From Actinomycetota bacterium (GTDB lineage: Bacteria > Actinomycetota > Thermoleophilia > Solirubrobacterales > Solirubrobacteraceae), in contig VAWY01000129.1 of NCBI GenBank assembly GCA_005888335.1, positions 520 to 64,519 on the forward strand: a stretch of 64,000 nt of DNA. Direction: 5' to 3'. Both the position numbers and the translations under genes were made by a program. This document shows, one piece after another, positions 23,133-31,402 of the stretch (within the stretch, counting starts at the first letter, position 1; the number at the start of each line of letters is the position of its first letter). Under the pieces are notes generated by a model. That model did not search any database. It saw only the letters and a list, made by a program, of their open reading frames with translations, and had not been told where the DNA came from.

Positions 23133-23281
23133 TCTTTCTGGCGCCTGCGGGGTTAGCTGTCGGGCTAGCGCGAAAGAGCTGCGCTTGGCCTTGGACGGAC
23201 AAGGCCATTCGCCCCTACGACTTGGGTCCCCCGCTCCTCGCCCCCTGCGAGGATTCGGCGATTTTCGCCGCGCAGGGTAGC
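23133..23281 (-). promoter_or_regulatory. c-di-AMP riboswitch (ydaO/yuaA type)
   Basis: On the minus strand the leader contains the conserved blocks of the ydaO aptamer in order: GGGGGACCCA (23232-23223), GGGGCGAAT, TCTTTCGCGC, and CCCGACAGCTAACC followed by CCGCAGGCG (23164-23142), then AAGAGAGGGG merging into the ribosome site. These match the family consensus closely. Binding of c-di-AMP normally turns expression off. It controls the CAP-domain gene, tying wall remodelling to osmotic and wall stress signalling. Confidence 0.88.
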
Positions 23282-23421
23282 CGATCCGCCTCATTACGGG
23301 AACACGGGCGAGATCACCGACGGTTGGTGACGGCGATCACCGAGACGCCGGCGGCGTCGCGGGACGCTGGAGCCCAGTCCGTCAGCTCGGGGGCCCGACC
23401 CCCCTCAGGAGGTCTCATCGC

Positions 23422-25329
23422 ATGAACGTCGCACACCGCTCGCCCAGCCCGACCCGAGCCGTCGCCGTCCTGCTGGGCGCGCTCGTCGCCCTCCTCCTCG
23501 CCGCCGCGGCGAGCGCATCAGCGGCGACCGTGACGGTCACCGGCGGCGGCAACGTTCCTGAGGGCGGACAGGCGCAGTTCACCGTGACGAAGAGCTGGAT
23601 CATGGGCATCGAGACCGCGCCCGACGCCAACGTCAGCGTCGCCGACGGGACGGCGACCTCCCCGGCCGACTACGGCGCCGCGGCGCCGAACGGCGGCGGC
23701 GCGTGCGCGTTCGTGCCACTCACGACGTGCACCGTCGACATCCCCTACGTCGTCGACACCGTCGACGACAACATCGACGAGCCCAACGAGACCTTCAGCG
23801 CGAAGGTCACGTCGGCCGACCTGTCGGGGTCGGGTGACGTCAACTTCACGATCGTTGACAACGACCCAACGCCGAAGGCCTCGGTCAACGACCAGACGGT
23901 CAGCGAGGGCGCGGGCAACGCGACGTTCACCGTCTCGCTCTCGAACCCCAGCGAGCAGCCCGGCGGCATCGACGTGCCCTGGGCGACCGCCCCGCAGTCC
24001 GCGACCGGGGGCAACGCGCCGACCCCGGGCGTCGACTACATCTCTTCGAACGGCACCGTCCACTTCAACGCCGGCGAGACGACCAAGACGTTCGCGGTCC
24101 CGATCGTCGACGACAACGTCACCGAGCCGCAGGAGAAGTTCCTCGTCAACCTCTCCCCGCCCCCCGCCAACGCGACGCTGGCCGACGCGCAGGGCGTGGG
24201 CACGATCAACGACAACGACCCGCCGCCCGTGATCAAGCTCGACGGCGCCGAGGTCACCGAGGGCAACAACGGGACCAGGACCGCCGACTTCGACGTCGAG
24301 CTCTCACATCCGAGCGCCTTCCCGATCGACGTCGACTACCGCACGAACGCCAAGAGCGCGACCGCGGGCGACGACTACGTGAGCAAGTCGGGCACCGTCC
24401 ACTTCGACCCGGGCGAGACCGAGCACGAGATCCACGTCCTCGTCAACGGCGACACGACCGACGAGCCTGACGAGAACTTCGAGGTCCAGCTCTCGAGCCC
24501 CGTCAACGCCACGATCGGCGACAACGACAAGAACGCGACGATCAAGGACGACGACGCGGCGCCGACGGCCTCGATCGGCAACGAGGCCGTGCGCGAGGGC
24601 GACTCGGGAACGGTCCAGGCCACGTTCGATGTCGTCCTGTCGGCGGCGAGCGGCTACACGGTGACGGTGAACTACGCGACCGCGGACGGCACCGCCCGCG
24701 CCGGGTCGGACTACGTCGCCGAGCAGGGCACGCTGACGTTCGCGCCCGGCCAGACGCGCAAGCAGGTGACGGTCGTCGTCGACGGCGACACAGCCTTCGA
24801 GGCCGACGAGACGTTCACCGTCCGCCTGTCGAACCCGGTCCACACGACGATCGTCGACGCGGGCGGCCAGAGCAAGATCCTCAACGACGACCGCGACCCG
24901 GCGGCCAGCTCGGACCACGGCTCGAGCAGCCAGCCGTCGGGCAACCACACGACCAACGGCGGCTCGTCGGACAGCGGGCAGGGCGGCACCACCCCGTCGC
25001 GCCGCCAGCGCGGACCGCGCGTCCGGATCTCGCTCTCCGACGACGCGATCGCCAGCACGCTGCACCTCGTGGTCGCGTGCCCGCCCTCCGAGGCGGTCTG
25101 CCGCGGCGCGCTGACGCTGTCGACGCCGCGGACCAAGCACAAGCGCGCCCGGCGCCTGGGCTCGGCGCACTTCGCCATCAAGGGCGGCGACAGCCGCACG
25201 GTGTCGGTCCACCTGTCGCGCGACGCCCGGCGGCTGCTGGCCCGCCGCGCGGGGCACCTGACCGCGACCGTCACCGCCCGCGACGAGGACGGCAACGTCG
25301 GCGTCACGAAGCGCGCGTTCGACCTGTAG
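23422..25329 (+). CDS. Secreted four-domain Calx-beta protein
   Basis: 635 residues. Signal peptide (VAVLLGALVALLLAAAASAS), then four Calx-beta repeats of about 105 residues at roughly 35-150, 151-270, 271-378 and 379-490. Each begins with an xVxEG motif and ends in DNDP or DDD-type calcium loops. A Ser/Gly linker (DHGSSSQPSGNHTTNGGSSD) leads to a C-terminal beta-sandwich rich in basic residues. There is no LPXTG anchor. Calcium-dependent adhesion or matrix function is likely. AGGAGG precedes ATG 23422, and a strong terminator follows the stop. Confidence 0.85.
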   Translation: MNVAHRSPSPTRAVAVLLGALVALLLAAAASASAATVTVTGGGNVPEGGQAQFTVTKSWIMGIETAPDANVSVADGTATSPADYGAAAPNGGGACAFVPLTTCTVDIPYVVDTVDDNIDEPNETFSAKVTSADLSGSGDVNFTIVDNDPTPKASVNDQTVSEGAGNATFTVSLSNPSEQPGGIDVPWATAPQSATGGNAPTPGVDYISSNGTVHFNAGETTKTFAVPIVDDNVTEPQEKFLVNLSPPPANATLADAQGVGTINDNDPPPVIKLDGAEVTEGNNGTRTADFDVELSHPSAFPIDVDYRTNAKSATAGDDYVSKSGTVHFDPGETEHEIHVLVNGDTTDEPDENFEVQLSSPVNATIGDNDKNATIKDDDAAPTASIGNEAVREGDSGTVQATFDVVLSAASGYTVTVNYATADGTARAGSDYVAEQGTLTFAPGQTRKQVTVVVDGDTAFEADETFTVRLSNPVHTTIVDAGGQSKILNDDRDPAASSDHGSSSQPSGNHTTNGGSSDSGQGGTTPSRRQRGPRVRISLSDDAIASTLHLVVACPPSEAVCRGALTLSTPRTKHKRARRLGSAHFAIKGGDSRTVSVHLSRDARRLLARRAGHLTATVTARDEDGNVGVTKRAFDL

Positions 25330-25353
25330 CGCTTCGCCTCACCCGCGCAGCTC

Positions 25354-25391
25354 CCGACGGCCGCCCAAGGATGGGCGGCCGTCGGCGTTTT
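25354..25391 (+). terminator. Intrinsic terminator after the Calx-beta gene
   Basis: A perfect 14-bp stem, CCGACGGCCGCCCA (25354-25367) and TGGGCGGCCGTCGG (25372-25385), with an AGGA tetraloop is followed by CGTTTT. This is the best Rho-independent terminator in the window. Confidence 0.85.
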
Positions 25392-25474
25392 CTGGACGAA
25401 CGTTCGAGTCGGCCTTGCACCAGAAGCTGGGAACTCTCCTGCGGACATCTACGCCCAGTGGGAGGACAGACACC

Positions 25475-25951
25475 GTGCAATCGACTCGCATCCGCACCGC
25501 CGCGCTCATCGGGGCGGCGCTGGTCCTCGCCGCAGCCGCCGTCGGCTTGGTCAGCCTCGCCGGCTCGCTCGGCGGCGAGGACGGCAAGGCGCCCGCGCCC
25601 AAGGCGGCCGCCCGGCCGGCCGCGAAGCCCGGGACCGTCGCCGTCCGGCTCAGCGACTTCAAGATCAAGCCGGCGGCCGAGAGCGCCCCGGCCGGGAAGA
25701 TCACCTTCGACGCCCAGAACGCCGGCGCGACGAAGCACGAGCTCGTCGTCATCCGCACCGACAAGTGGGCGGGCGCCCTGCTCAAGGGCAAGGAGGCCAG
25801 CGAGGCGGGTGCGGTCGACGAGATCGGGGACCTCCCGGTGGGCGCGACCAAGCGCCTCACGCTGAACCTCAAGCCCGGCCACTACGCCCTGATCTGCAAC
25901 CTGCCCGGCCACTACAAGGCGGGCATGTTCGCCGACTTCACCGTCCGCTAG
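25475..25951 (+). CDS. Exported cupredoxin (plastocyanin-like) protein
   Basis: 158 residues. N-terminal signal or anchor (TAALIGAALVLAAAAVGLVS) and an Ala/Lys/Pro linker precede a cupredoxin domain. Type 1 copper ligands are visible: His in GATKHELVVIR and then CNLPGHYKAGM, giving Cys, His and Met in the expected C-x4-H-x4-M spacing. GTG 25475 has GGGAGG upstream; the frame is open further 5' but without a signal. It may carry electrons or scavenge copper outside the membrane. Confidence 0.85.
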   Translation: MQSTRIRTAALIGAALVLAAAAVGLVSLAGSLGGEDGKAPAPKAAARPAAKPGTVAVRLSDFKIKPAAESAPAGKITFDAQNAGATKHELVVIRTDKWAGALLKGKEASEAGAVDEIGDLPVGATKRLTLNLKPGHYALICNLPGHYKAGMFADFTVR

Positions 25952-26062
25952 CGCTAGCTGCGTCCGCCCAGCCTCGCGCGTCGCCGGATCACCACGTCCC
26001 GGCGGCGCGCGGGGTGCAGCTGCGGCGGCGGGCGCCGCAGGTCGACCCCCGCCGGCCGGTGC

Positions 26063-26557
26063 TCAGTAGCCGACGGTCCTGTGGCTGATGCGCCGGCAGC
26101 CGTGCAGCCGGTAGTTGCGGCGATTCTTGCGGCTGATAAACACGGTCGCCCGACCGTGGCCGCACCAGACCGCGCCGCGACCGAAGTGGACGTGGATCTG
26201 GTCGGCGCCACCGCCGGTGTGGATGAAGTTGGTGCCGTGGCTGGCGTAGATGAAGTCCTTGCCCGAGCCGCCGTAGATGCGGTCCACCTGCGTGGCCGGC
26301 TGGCCGGAAGGCTTGTAGTCGCCCCAGAGCACGTCGCCGGCGCGCCCGGCGCGGATGACGTCGTTGCCGTGCCCGCCCAGCAGCTCGTTGTGCCGGCGCT
26401 TCTTGGTCGCGTGGAGCGGGCCGCTCTGGTCGGCCTTGTGCATCTTGAGGTCGCCGTTGATCCTCGGCCAGCCCTCGTGGCTCGTGTTGGCCCCCGCCAC
26501 CGCGCAGACCGCCGGAAGCAGGACAATCGAAACTACAAAAAACAGCACGGAACGCAT
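26063..26557 (-). CDS. Secreted RTX-type calcium-binding repeat protein (164 aa)
   Basis: Signal peptide VLFFVVSIVLLPAVCAVAG, then hemolysin-type nonapeptide repeats: LLGGHGNDVIRAGRAGDVLW, RIYGGSGKDFIYASHGTNFI, HTGGGADQIHVHFG. Each GGxGxD turn can bind calcium in a beta-roll. The C terminus (NRRNYRLHGCRRISH) is basic with a cysteine pair. No toxin domain is attached, so it is probably a short extracellular calcium-binding module. Divergent from the sensor kinase at 26596. Confidence 0.8.
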   Translation of the reverse strand: MRSVLFFVVSIVLLPAVCAVAGANTSHEGWPRINGDLKMHKADQSGPLHATKKRRHNELLGGHGNDVIRAGRAGDVLWGDYKPSGQPATQVDRIYGGSGKDFIYASHGTNFIHTGGGADQIHVHFGRGAVWCGHGRATVFISRKNRRNYRLHGCRRISHRTVGY

Positions 26558-26583
26558 AACGGCTCGGCGTTCCCGGTGCGACC

Positions 26584-26595
26584 TACGATCAAACC
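26584..26595 (+). promoter_or_regulatory. Leaderless-type -10 of the sensor kinase gene
   Basis: TACGAT at 26584-26589 ends 6 nt before GTG 26596, the same -10 to GTG distance seen for kaiB. No clear -35 is seen. Confidence 0.4.
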
Positions 26596-27969
26596 GTGAG
26601 TGCGCTGTCTCACCTGCGCGCGGTGCTCCGAGTGGCGGCGGAGGTGGTCGTGGGCGTCGCCGCGGGCCTCGGGCTCGTCGCCGCACTCGACCTGATCGCC
26701 CCGATCGCGAGCCTCGGCGTCGTGCCGCTGCTCGTCGTGCTCGCGCTCGCGGTGCACCGCGGGCAGCTCGCCGCGCTGGCCGCCGCGGTGCTCAGCGTGC
26801 TCGGCCTCAACTACTTCTTCATCCCGCCCGTCCACCGGCTGACGATCGCCGACGACGAGAACGTCGTGGCGCTCGGCGTCCTGCTCATAGCCGCCGTGGT
26901 CGTGGGGCGGCTCGCGGCGCAGTCGCGCGACCGCGCCCGGGAGGCGCAGGCGCGCGCCGCGCTCGCCGCCCGGCGCGAGGCCGAGGCGGGCGTCCTCGCG
27001 CAGGCCGCCTCGCTGCTCCTCGGCGGCGGCTCACCGTCGGTGCACCTGGCGACGATCGGCGAGCGACTGGCCGGCGCGGTCGGGGCGCGCACCGCGCGCC
27101 TCGCGCTCGACCCGGCCCCGGCGCCGCGCGCGGGCGAGCGGGCGCTCCGCGTCCCGGTCGCCGGTCCGCCGGTCTGGCTGTACGCCGACGGCGGTAGCGA
27201 GGTCGAGCGCGTGCTCGAGCCGCTCGCCCGGCTGCTCGACGTGGCCTTCGAGCGCGAGCGCGTCGGCGTCCAGGCGGCGGAGACCGAGGCCGTCCGGCGC
27301 GCCGACGTGGCCAAGACAGCGGTGCTGCATGCGATCTCGCACGACCTGCGCTCGCCGCTGACGGCCATCCGCACGGCGGCCGACGCGCTGGCCGACGGCG
27401 ACCTCGACGAGGACGACCGCCGCGAGCTGGTCGCCGTGGTCGACGAGGAGTCGCAGCGGCTGACGCGCCTGGTCGACGACCTGCTCGACCTCTCGCGCAT
27501 CGAGGCGGGGGCCGTCGACCCGCGGCCCGACTGGGTGGACCTGCACGACGTGGTGGGGCGCGCCGTGCAAAGCGCCCAGGCGGCGCGCGGCGGCCATCCG
27601 GTGCGGCTCGAGCTGCCCGCCGACCTGCCGCTCGTGCGCGTCGACCCCGGCCAGCTCGAGCGCGCGATGACCAACCTGGTCGAGAACGCGATGAAGTTCT
27701 CGCCGGCCGGCGAGCCCGTGCGCGTGCGGGCCGGCGCCGGGCCGGGCGCCGTGACCGTGCGCGTCCTGGACCGCGGCCCGGGCGTGCCTCAGGCGCAGCG
27801 CAAGCGCGTCTTCGAGCCCTTCTTCCGCGGCCGCGCCCAGGCGGGTGGCGGCGCCGGGCTCGGGCTCGCGATCGCCAAGGGCTTCGTCGAGGCCAACGGC
27901 GGGCGCCTGACGCTGCAGTCGGGGACCGAGGAGGGCACGGCGTTCGCCGTGCGGCTCCCTGCGCCATGA
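26596..27969 (+). CDS. KdpD-like sensor histidine kinase without the Usp/KdpD N-terminal domain
   Basis: 457 residues. Residues 1-110 hold four closely spaced membrane helices in a DUF4118 arrangement (SVLGLNYFFIPPVHRLTIAD is the family signature). A GAF-like linker follows, then HisKA with AISHDLRSPLTAIRTAADAL (His249) and a HATPase with NLVENAMKFSPAG, DRGPGVP and GAGLGLAIAKGFVEANGG. It lacks the cytosolic KdpD sensor domain. It overlaps the response regulator by ATGA. No kdpFABC genes are in view, so potassium control is not implied. Confidence 0.88.
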   Translation: MSALSHLRAVLRVAAEVVVGVAAGLGLVAALDLIAPIASLGVVPLLVVLALAVHRGQLAALAAAVLSVLGLNYFFIPPVHRLTIADDENVVALGVLLIAAVVVGRLAAQSRDRAREAQARAALAARREAEAGVLAQAASLLLGGGSPSVHLATIGERLAGAVGARTARLALDPAPAPRAGERALRVPVAGPPVWLYADGGSEVERVLEPLARLLDVAFERERVGVQAAETEAVRRADVAKTAVLHAISHDLRSPLTAIRTAADALADGDLDEDDRRELVAVVDEESQRLTRLVDDLLDLSRIEAGAVDPRPDWVDLHDVVGRAVQSAQAARGGHPVRLELPADLPLVRVDPGQLERAMTNLVENAMKFSPAGEPVRVRAGAGPGAVTVRVLDRGPGVPQAQRKRVFEPFFRGRAQAGGGAGLGLAIAKGFVEANGGRLTLQSGTEEGTAFAVRLPAP

Positions 27970-28667
27970 ACGGGGCGCGTGTCCTCGTCGTCGACGACGA
28001 GCCGCAGATCCTGCGCGGGCTGCGGGTCGTCCTGCGGCGCGCGGGCTTTCAGGTCGACGTGGCCGCCTCAGTGGCCGAGGCGCTCGACGCGCTCGCCGTC
28101 CGCCCGCCCGACGCGCTGGTGCTCGACCTCATCCTTCCCGACGGCACCGGCGTGGACGTCCTGCGCGACCTGCGCCGCTGGAGCTCGCTGCCCGTTCTCG
28201 TCCTGTCCGCCGTGGGCGACGAGCGCATGAAGGTCCGCGCGCTGGACGCCGGCGCCGACGACTACGTGACCAAGCCCTTCGGCGCCGACGAGCTGACCGC
28301 GCGGCTGCGGGCGCTGCTGCGCCGAGCCGGCGACGGGGCCGGCGGCGAGCCGGTGCTCGCGGCGGGCGACGTGGCGGTCGACCTCGCGGCGCGGCGGGTG
28401 ACCAAGGCGGGCCGCGACGTGCACCTCACGCCGATCGAGTTCGACCTCGTGCGCGTCCTGGCCACCCACCGCGGCAAGCTCGTCACGCACCGCCAGCTGC
28501 TGCACGAGGTCTGGGGGCCCGGCTACGAGCGCGAGACGCAGCTGCTGCGCGTCCACGTCGCCCACATCCGCGCCAAGCTCGAGGACGACCCGGGCGCGCC
28601 GCGCCTGCTGCTGACCGAGCCAGGCGTCGGCTACCGCCTCAGCGACGCGGGCGCGCCGGAGTCTTAA
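27966..28667 (+). CDS. KdpE-like OmpR-family response regulator
   Basis: 233 residues. Receiver domain at 1-120: VLVVDDEPQILRGLRVVL, LVLDLILPDGTGVDVL with the phospho-Asp near residue 56, and DYVTKPFGADELTARL. Then an OmpR-type winged helix: LTPIEFDLVRVLATHRGKLV, LLHEVWGPGYERETQLLRVH and PRLLLTEPGVGYRL. It is the cognate partner of the kinase upstream by overlap and sequence type. Confidence 0.92.
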   Translation: MNGARVLVVDDEPQILRGLRVVLRRAGFQVDVAASVAEALDALAVRPPDALVLDLILPDGTGVDVLRDLRRWSSLPVLVLSAVGDERMKVRALDAGADDYVTKPFGADELTARLRALLRRAGDGAGGEPVLAAGDVAVDLAARRVTKAGRDVHLTPIEFDLVRVLATHRGKLVTHRQLLHEVWGPGYERETQLLRVHVAHIRAKLEDDPGAPRLLLTEPGVGYRLSDAGAPES

Positions 28668-28761
28668 GACACAGGTCGGCAAAGAACTGCGGGAATCGAC
28701 ATGGGCGCGCGCGGCCTCCACCCATGCGCCGGGCCGGCTGTGAGGCGCAAGATCTGCGGCA

Positions 28762-29115
28762 ATGATCTGCTTCCCCAGCACTCCCGCTCCCACCCTGACG
28801 ATCGGCGTCTCGTGTGACCACGACGTCGCCCTGGTCGCGCTCGGCGGACGACTGGACGCGGAGACGGTCGAGGTCGCGAGGGCCGAGCTCGACGCGCTCC
28901 TCGAGAAGGGCGTCCGCGAGCTGCTCGTCGACCTGGCGGACACGGTGTTCCTCGACGATGACGCCGCACGCTCGCTCGTCGAGGCGGCGCGGTGGACCCG
29001 CGCGCTGGGCGGGACGCTGCACGTCTTCCACGTCGGCGGGCAGCCGCGCGAGCTGCTCGAGCGGCTGGCCCTGCGGGTGGCCGGGCCGCTGCTCAGCGTC
29101 ACCCGAGCGGTCTGA
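28762..29115 (+). CDS. STAS-domain protein with Asp at the phosphorylation site
   Basis: 117 residues with one STAS domain: VALVALGGRLDAETVEVARA, ELLVDLADTVFLDDDAARSL. In SpoIIAA-type antagonists the loop reads D-S-S-G; here it is D65-D66-D67-A68, so the regulated Ser is replaced by Asp. That would mimic permanent phosphorylation or abolish control. ATG 28762 has no strong ribosome site. The protein stands alone after the two-component pair and may bind a distant RsbW-like kinase. Confidence 0.8.
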   Translation: MICFPSTPAPTLTIGVSCDHDVALVALGGRLDAETVEVARAELDALLEKGVRELLVDLADTVFLDDDAARSLVEAARWTRALGGTLHVFHVGGQPRELLERLALRVAGPLLSVTRAV

Positions 29116-29323
29116 CCGCCGGCAGCGCGCGCCGCGCGCGCAGGGGGCAGACGAGCATCTTCGCGTGCGGGCCGCCCGGCAGGGCGGTCGGCGTCGCCGT
29201 CGCGGTCGGCGGGATCGGCTCCGGGCGGTCCCGCACCGACGCGGCGCGCAGCGCGACGTCGCCGCTCCCGCAGCCTGGGAGGGCGGTCGTCCCCAGCGCG
29301 GCTGCGACGTGGACCCTGCCCAT
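29099..29323 (-). CDS. Possible small exported protein (74 aa), tentative
   Basis: The frame starts MGRVHVAAALGTTALPGCGS, which could be a short lipoprotein-like leader (LPGC), followed by a Pro/Thr-rich segment and an Arg-rich end. It overlaps the end of the STAS gene on the opposite strand and has no Shine-Dalgarno. Its position 28 bp after a TauE gene on the same strand is the main argument for it. It could easily be spurious. Confidence 0.25.
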   Translation of the reverse strand: MGRVHVAAALGTTALPGCGSGDVALRAASVRDRPEPIPPTATATPTALPGGPHAKMLVCPLRARRALPAVRPLG

Positions 29324-29351
29324 CGGAAAGCAGAGTACTGAACGGGGGCGT

Positions 29352-29711
29352 TCAGCGGGCGAGGCCGCGGCGCAGCAGCTGGGCGGCGACGAGGAGCATC
29401 AGCGCCGCGAAACCGAGGCGCAGCGCGCGCTCGGGGAGCGCGTTCGCGACGGCAACGCCGAGCGCGCCGCCACCTACCGACAGGACGCCGAGCAGGGCCG
29501 CGTCGGGTCGGCGGACGTTGCCGTAGCGGTCCTGGCGCCAGGCGCCGACGATCGCCGTGGGCACGATGGCCAGCAGCGACGTCGCCTCCGCCTCGATCTG
29601 CGACAACCCCAGGAACAGCACGAGGCCGGGAACGATCAGGGTGCCACCGCCGACCCCGAGCAGCCCGGCGATGATGCCGGCCGCCACGCCGACGAGCGCG
29701 GTCTCGATCAT
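29352..29711 (-). CDS. Half-size TauE/SafE-family permease subunit A
   Basis: 119 residues with about four membrane helices. The motif GIIAGLLGVGGGTLIVPGLV is the N-terminal signature of TauE/SafE anion exporters, followed by ATSLLAIVPTAIVGAWR and YGNVRRPDAALLG. Normal family members are about 250 residues and contain this unit twice. ATG 29711 overlaps the stop of its neighbour by 4 nt. It most likely pairs with the adjacent half-size protein to make a whole transporter. Confidence 0.85.
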   Translation of the reverse strand: MIETALVGVAAGIIAGLLGVGGGTLIVPGLVLFLGLSQIEAEATSLLAIVPTAIVGAWRQDRYGNVRRPDAALLGVLSVGGGALGVAVANALPERALRLGFAALMLLVAAQLLRRGLAR

Positions 29712-30079
29712 CCGACCGCGAGCTGGACGGCGACGGCCACCAGCAGCGCGGCGAACAGCAGCGACAGCGCGCGCTGCGGGATCCGCTGCTGGAGCGCCGT
29801 CCCGGCCAGGACGCCGAGGACGGCGGGCAGGCCGACCAGGAGGCCGTCGTCGAGGCGGACGTTGCCGTAGAGGCCCTGCACCGCCGCCGCGACGGAGGCG
29901 ATCACCGTGATCGCGGCGAGCGACGTGCCGGTCGCCTCGCGCTCCTGGTAGCCGAGCCAGAGGATCAGCAGCGGGACGATCACGATGCCACCGCCGATCC
30001 CGAACAGCCCCGAGAAGAACCCGGCGAGCGTGCCCACGAGCCCGAGCTTCACGGTTCGGGCGCCGAGCATGCGCGGCAT
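29708..30079 (-). CDS. Half-size TauE/SafE-family permease subunit B
   Basis: 123 residues, four membrane helices: LAGFFSGLFGIGGGIVIVPL, ATGTSLAAITVIASVAAAVQ, YGNVRLDDGLLVGLPAVLG. It is paralogous to the following gene and ends in an ATGA overlap with it. The start is ATG 30079 or ATG 30070. The two genes together equal one normal TauE protein. The substrate (sulfite, sulfoacetate or another anion) is unknown. Confidence 0.85.
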   Translation of the reverse strand: MPRMLGARTVKLGLVGTLAGFFSGLFGIGGGIVIVPLLILWLGYQEREATGTSLAAITVIASVAAAVQGLYGNVRLDDGLLVGLPAVLGVLAGTALQQRIPQRALSLLFAALLVAVAVQLAVG

Positions 30080-30089
30080 ACTAGGGCCC

Positions 30090-30890
30090 GTGTCCGCGGC
30101 CCTGACGCTCGCCGAGGCGCTCGAAGTCGTGCGCGCCAACCCCTCGCGCTCGGCCATTCTGCTCGACGTCGACGGCACGCTTGCCCCGATCGTCCGCCAC
30201 GCCGACGACGCCCACGTGCCCGAGGTCACTCGCACGCACCTGATTGCGGTCAGCCGGCGCTATGCGTTGGTGGCCTGCGTCAGCGGGCGGCGGGCGGCGA
30301 CCGCGCGGCGGATGGTGTCGATCGGCTCGATCGCCTACGTGGGCAACCACGGGGGCGAGATCCTGCCCCCCGGGGGCACGGTCCCCGAGGTCGATCCCGA
30401 GTTCGCCCGCGCCGGCGAGCGGGTGCGCGCCTTTCGCGACAAGGTGCTCGACGAGGAGCTGCACCGGCTGCGCGTGCGCGCCGAGGACAAGGACCAGATC
30501 GCCGCCTTCCACTGGCGCGGCGCGCCGGACGAGGAGGCGGCGGAGGCCGCGGTGCGCAGGATCGCCGAGCGGGCCGAGGCCGAGGGCCTGGTCGTGCACT
30601 GGGGGCGCAAGGTGCTCGAGGTGCGGCCGACGGTGCAGGTCGACAAGGGCCGCGGCGTGCGGCGGCTGCTGCGCGAGGCCGACGTCGACGCCGCCGTCTA
30701 CGTCGGCGACGACACCACCGACCTCGACGCGTTCCGCGGCCTGCGCGCCCTCGTCGAGGAGGGGCGCCTGGGCACCGCGGTGTGCGTGGGCGTGCGCTCG
30801 GACGAGACGCCGCCCGAGCTCGAGCAGGAGGCCGATCTCCTCGTCGACGGGCCGGCGGGCGTGCGGGGCATGCTCGAGGCGCTCCTCTGA
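30090..30890 (+). CDS. otsB: Trehalose-6-phosphate phosphatase
   Basis: 266 residues, HAD superfamily. Motif I SAILLDVDGTLAPIVRHAD, the substrate-binding YVGNHGGEI, the Lys-containing QVDKGRGVRRLL and motif IV VYVGDDTTDLDAF fit OtsB. It removes phosphate from trehalose 6-phosphate. GTG 30090 lies 7 nt after CATACT and is probably leaderless; ATG 30069 is possible. No otsA is in the window. The next two genes overlap it and each other, which suggests a small operon. Confidence 0.88.
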   Translation: MSAALTLAEALEVVRANPSRSAILLDVDGTLAPIVRHADDAHVPEVTRTHLIAVSRRYALVACVSGRRAATARRMVSIGSIAYVGNHGGEILPPGGTVPEVDPEFARAGERVRAFRDKVLDEELHRLRVRAEDKDQIAAFHWRGAPDEEAAEAAVRRIAERAEAEGLVVHWGRKVLEVRPTVQVDKGRGVRRLLREADVDAAVYVGDDTTDLDAFRGLRALVEEGRLGTAVCVGVRSDETPPELEQEADLLVDGPAGVRGMLEALL

Positions 30891-31402
30891 GGTTCGTCGA
30901 CTTCCTCAAGGCGACCGTGCTGGCGAGCGCCGGAGCGGCGACCGCCCTCGGCGCGATCACCGTCGCCGGCGCGGCGAACAGCGGCGACTCGCTGCTGGTG
31001 CCGGTGGTGGCCGGCTGGTGGCTGCTCGCCGCGGCGCTCGGGCTGTGGCTGGGGCGGCCGTCGCGGGCCAACCGCGACATCGCCCGGGCGCTCGCCGAGG
31101 CGCGGGCCGCCACGTCGCTTCCCGAGCAGCGCCCGGGGCTCATCCTGCTCAACCGCCTCTGGCCGCTGCTGGTCGTCACCATCGGAGCGGGCGCGGCGAC
31201 CATCTTCGCGCCGCAGGTCCCCGGTGTCGCGGCGGGCTTCGCGCTCGCTCTCTCGCTGACGCTGCGCCATCAGGAGAAGGCGGTGGCGGCGATCGAGGAG
31301 CGCGACGGCGTGTCGTTCTACGTCGAGCGCACCTCGCCGCTGCGTCCCATGGAGCTCGTGCGCACCCCGGGCTTCCGGCGCAACGTCGCGCCGGTTGGGT
31401 AG
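30887..31402 (+). CDS. Membrane protein of the otsB operon, probable CTG start
   Basis: About 171 residues with three or four hydrophobic helices (ATALGAITVAGAANSGDSLL, VVAGWWLLAAALGLWLG, LWPLLVVTIGAGAATIFAP, GVAAGFALALSLTL). The frame has no ATG, GTG or TTG near the otsB end; CTG 30887 overlaps the otsB stop as CTGA, mimicking the ATGA/GTGA couplings seen throughout the window. The nearest GTG, 30782, would add 35 Arg-rich residues inside otsB. Function unknown. Confidence 0.65.
   Translation: MRFVDFLKATVLASAGAATALGAITVAGAANSGDSLLVPVVAGWWLLAAALGLWLGRPSRANRDIARALAEARAATSLPEQRPGLILLNRLWPLLVVTIGAGAATIFAPQVPGVAAGFALALSLTLRHQEKAVAAIEERDGVSFYVERTSPLRPMELVRTPGFRRNVAPVG

Noticed and set aside
26596..28667. 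Potassium-responsive kdpDE
   Set aside because: The KdpD cytosolic sensor domain and kdpFABC are absent, so only family resemblance is claimed.
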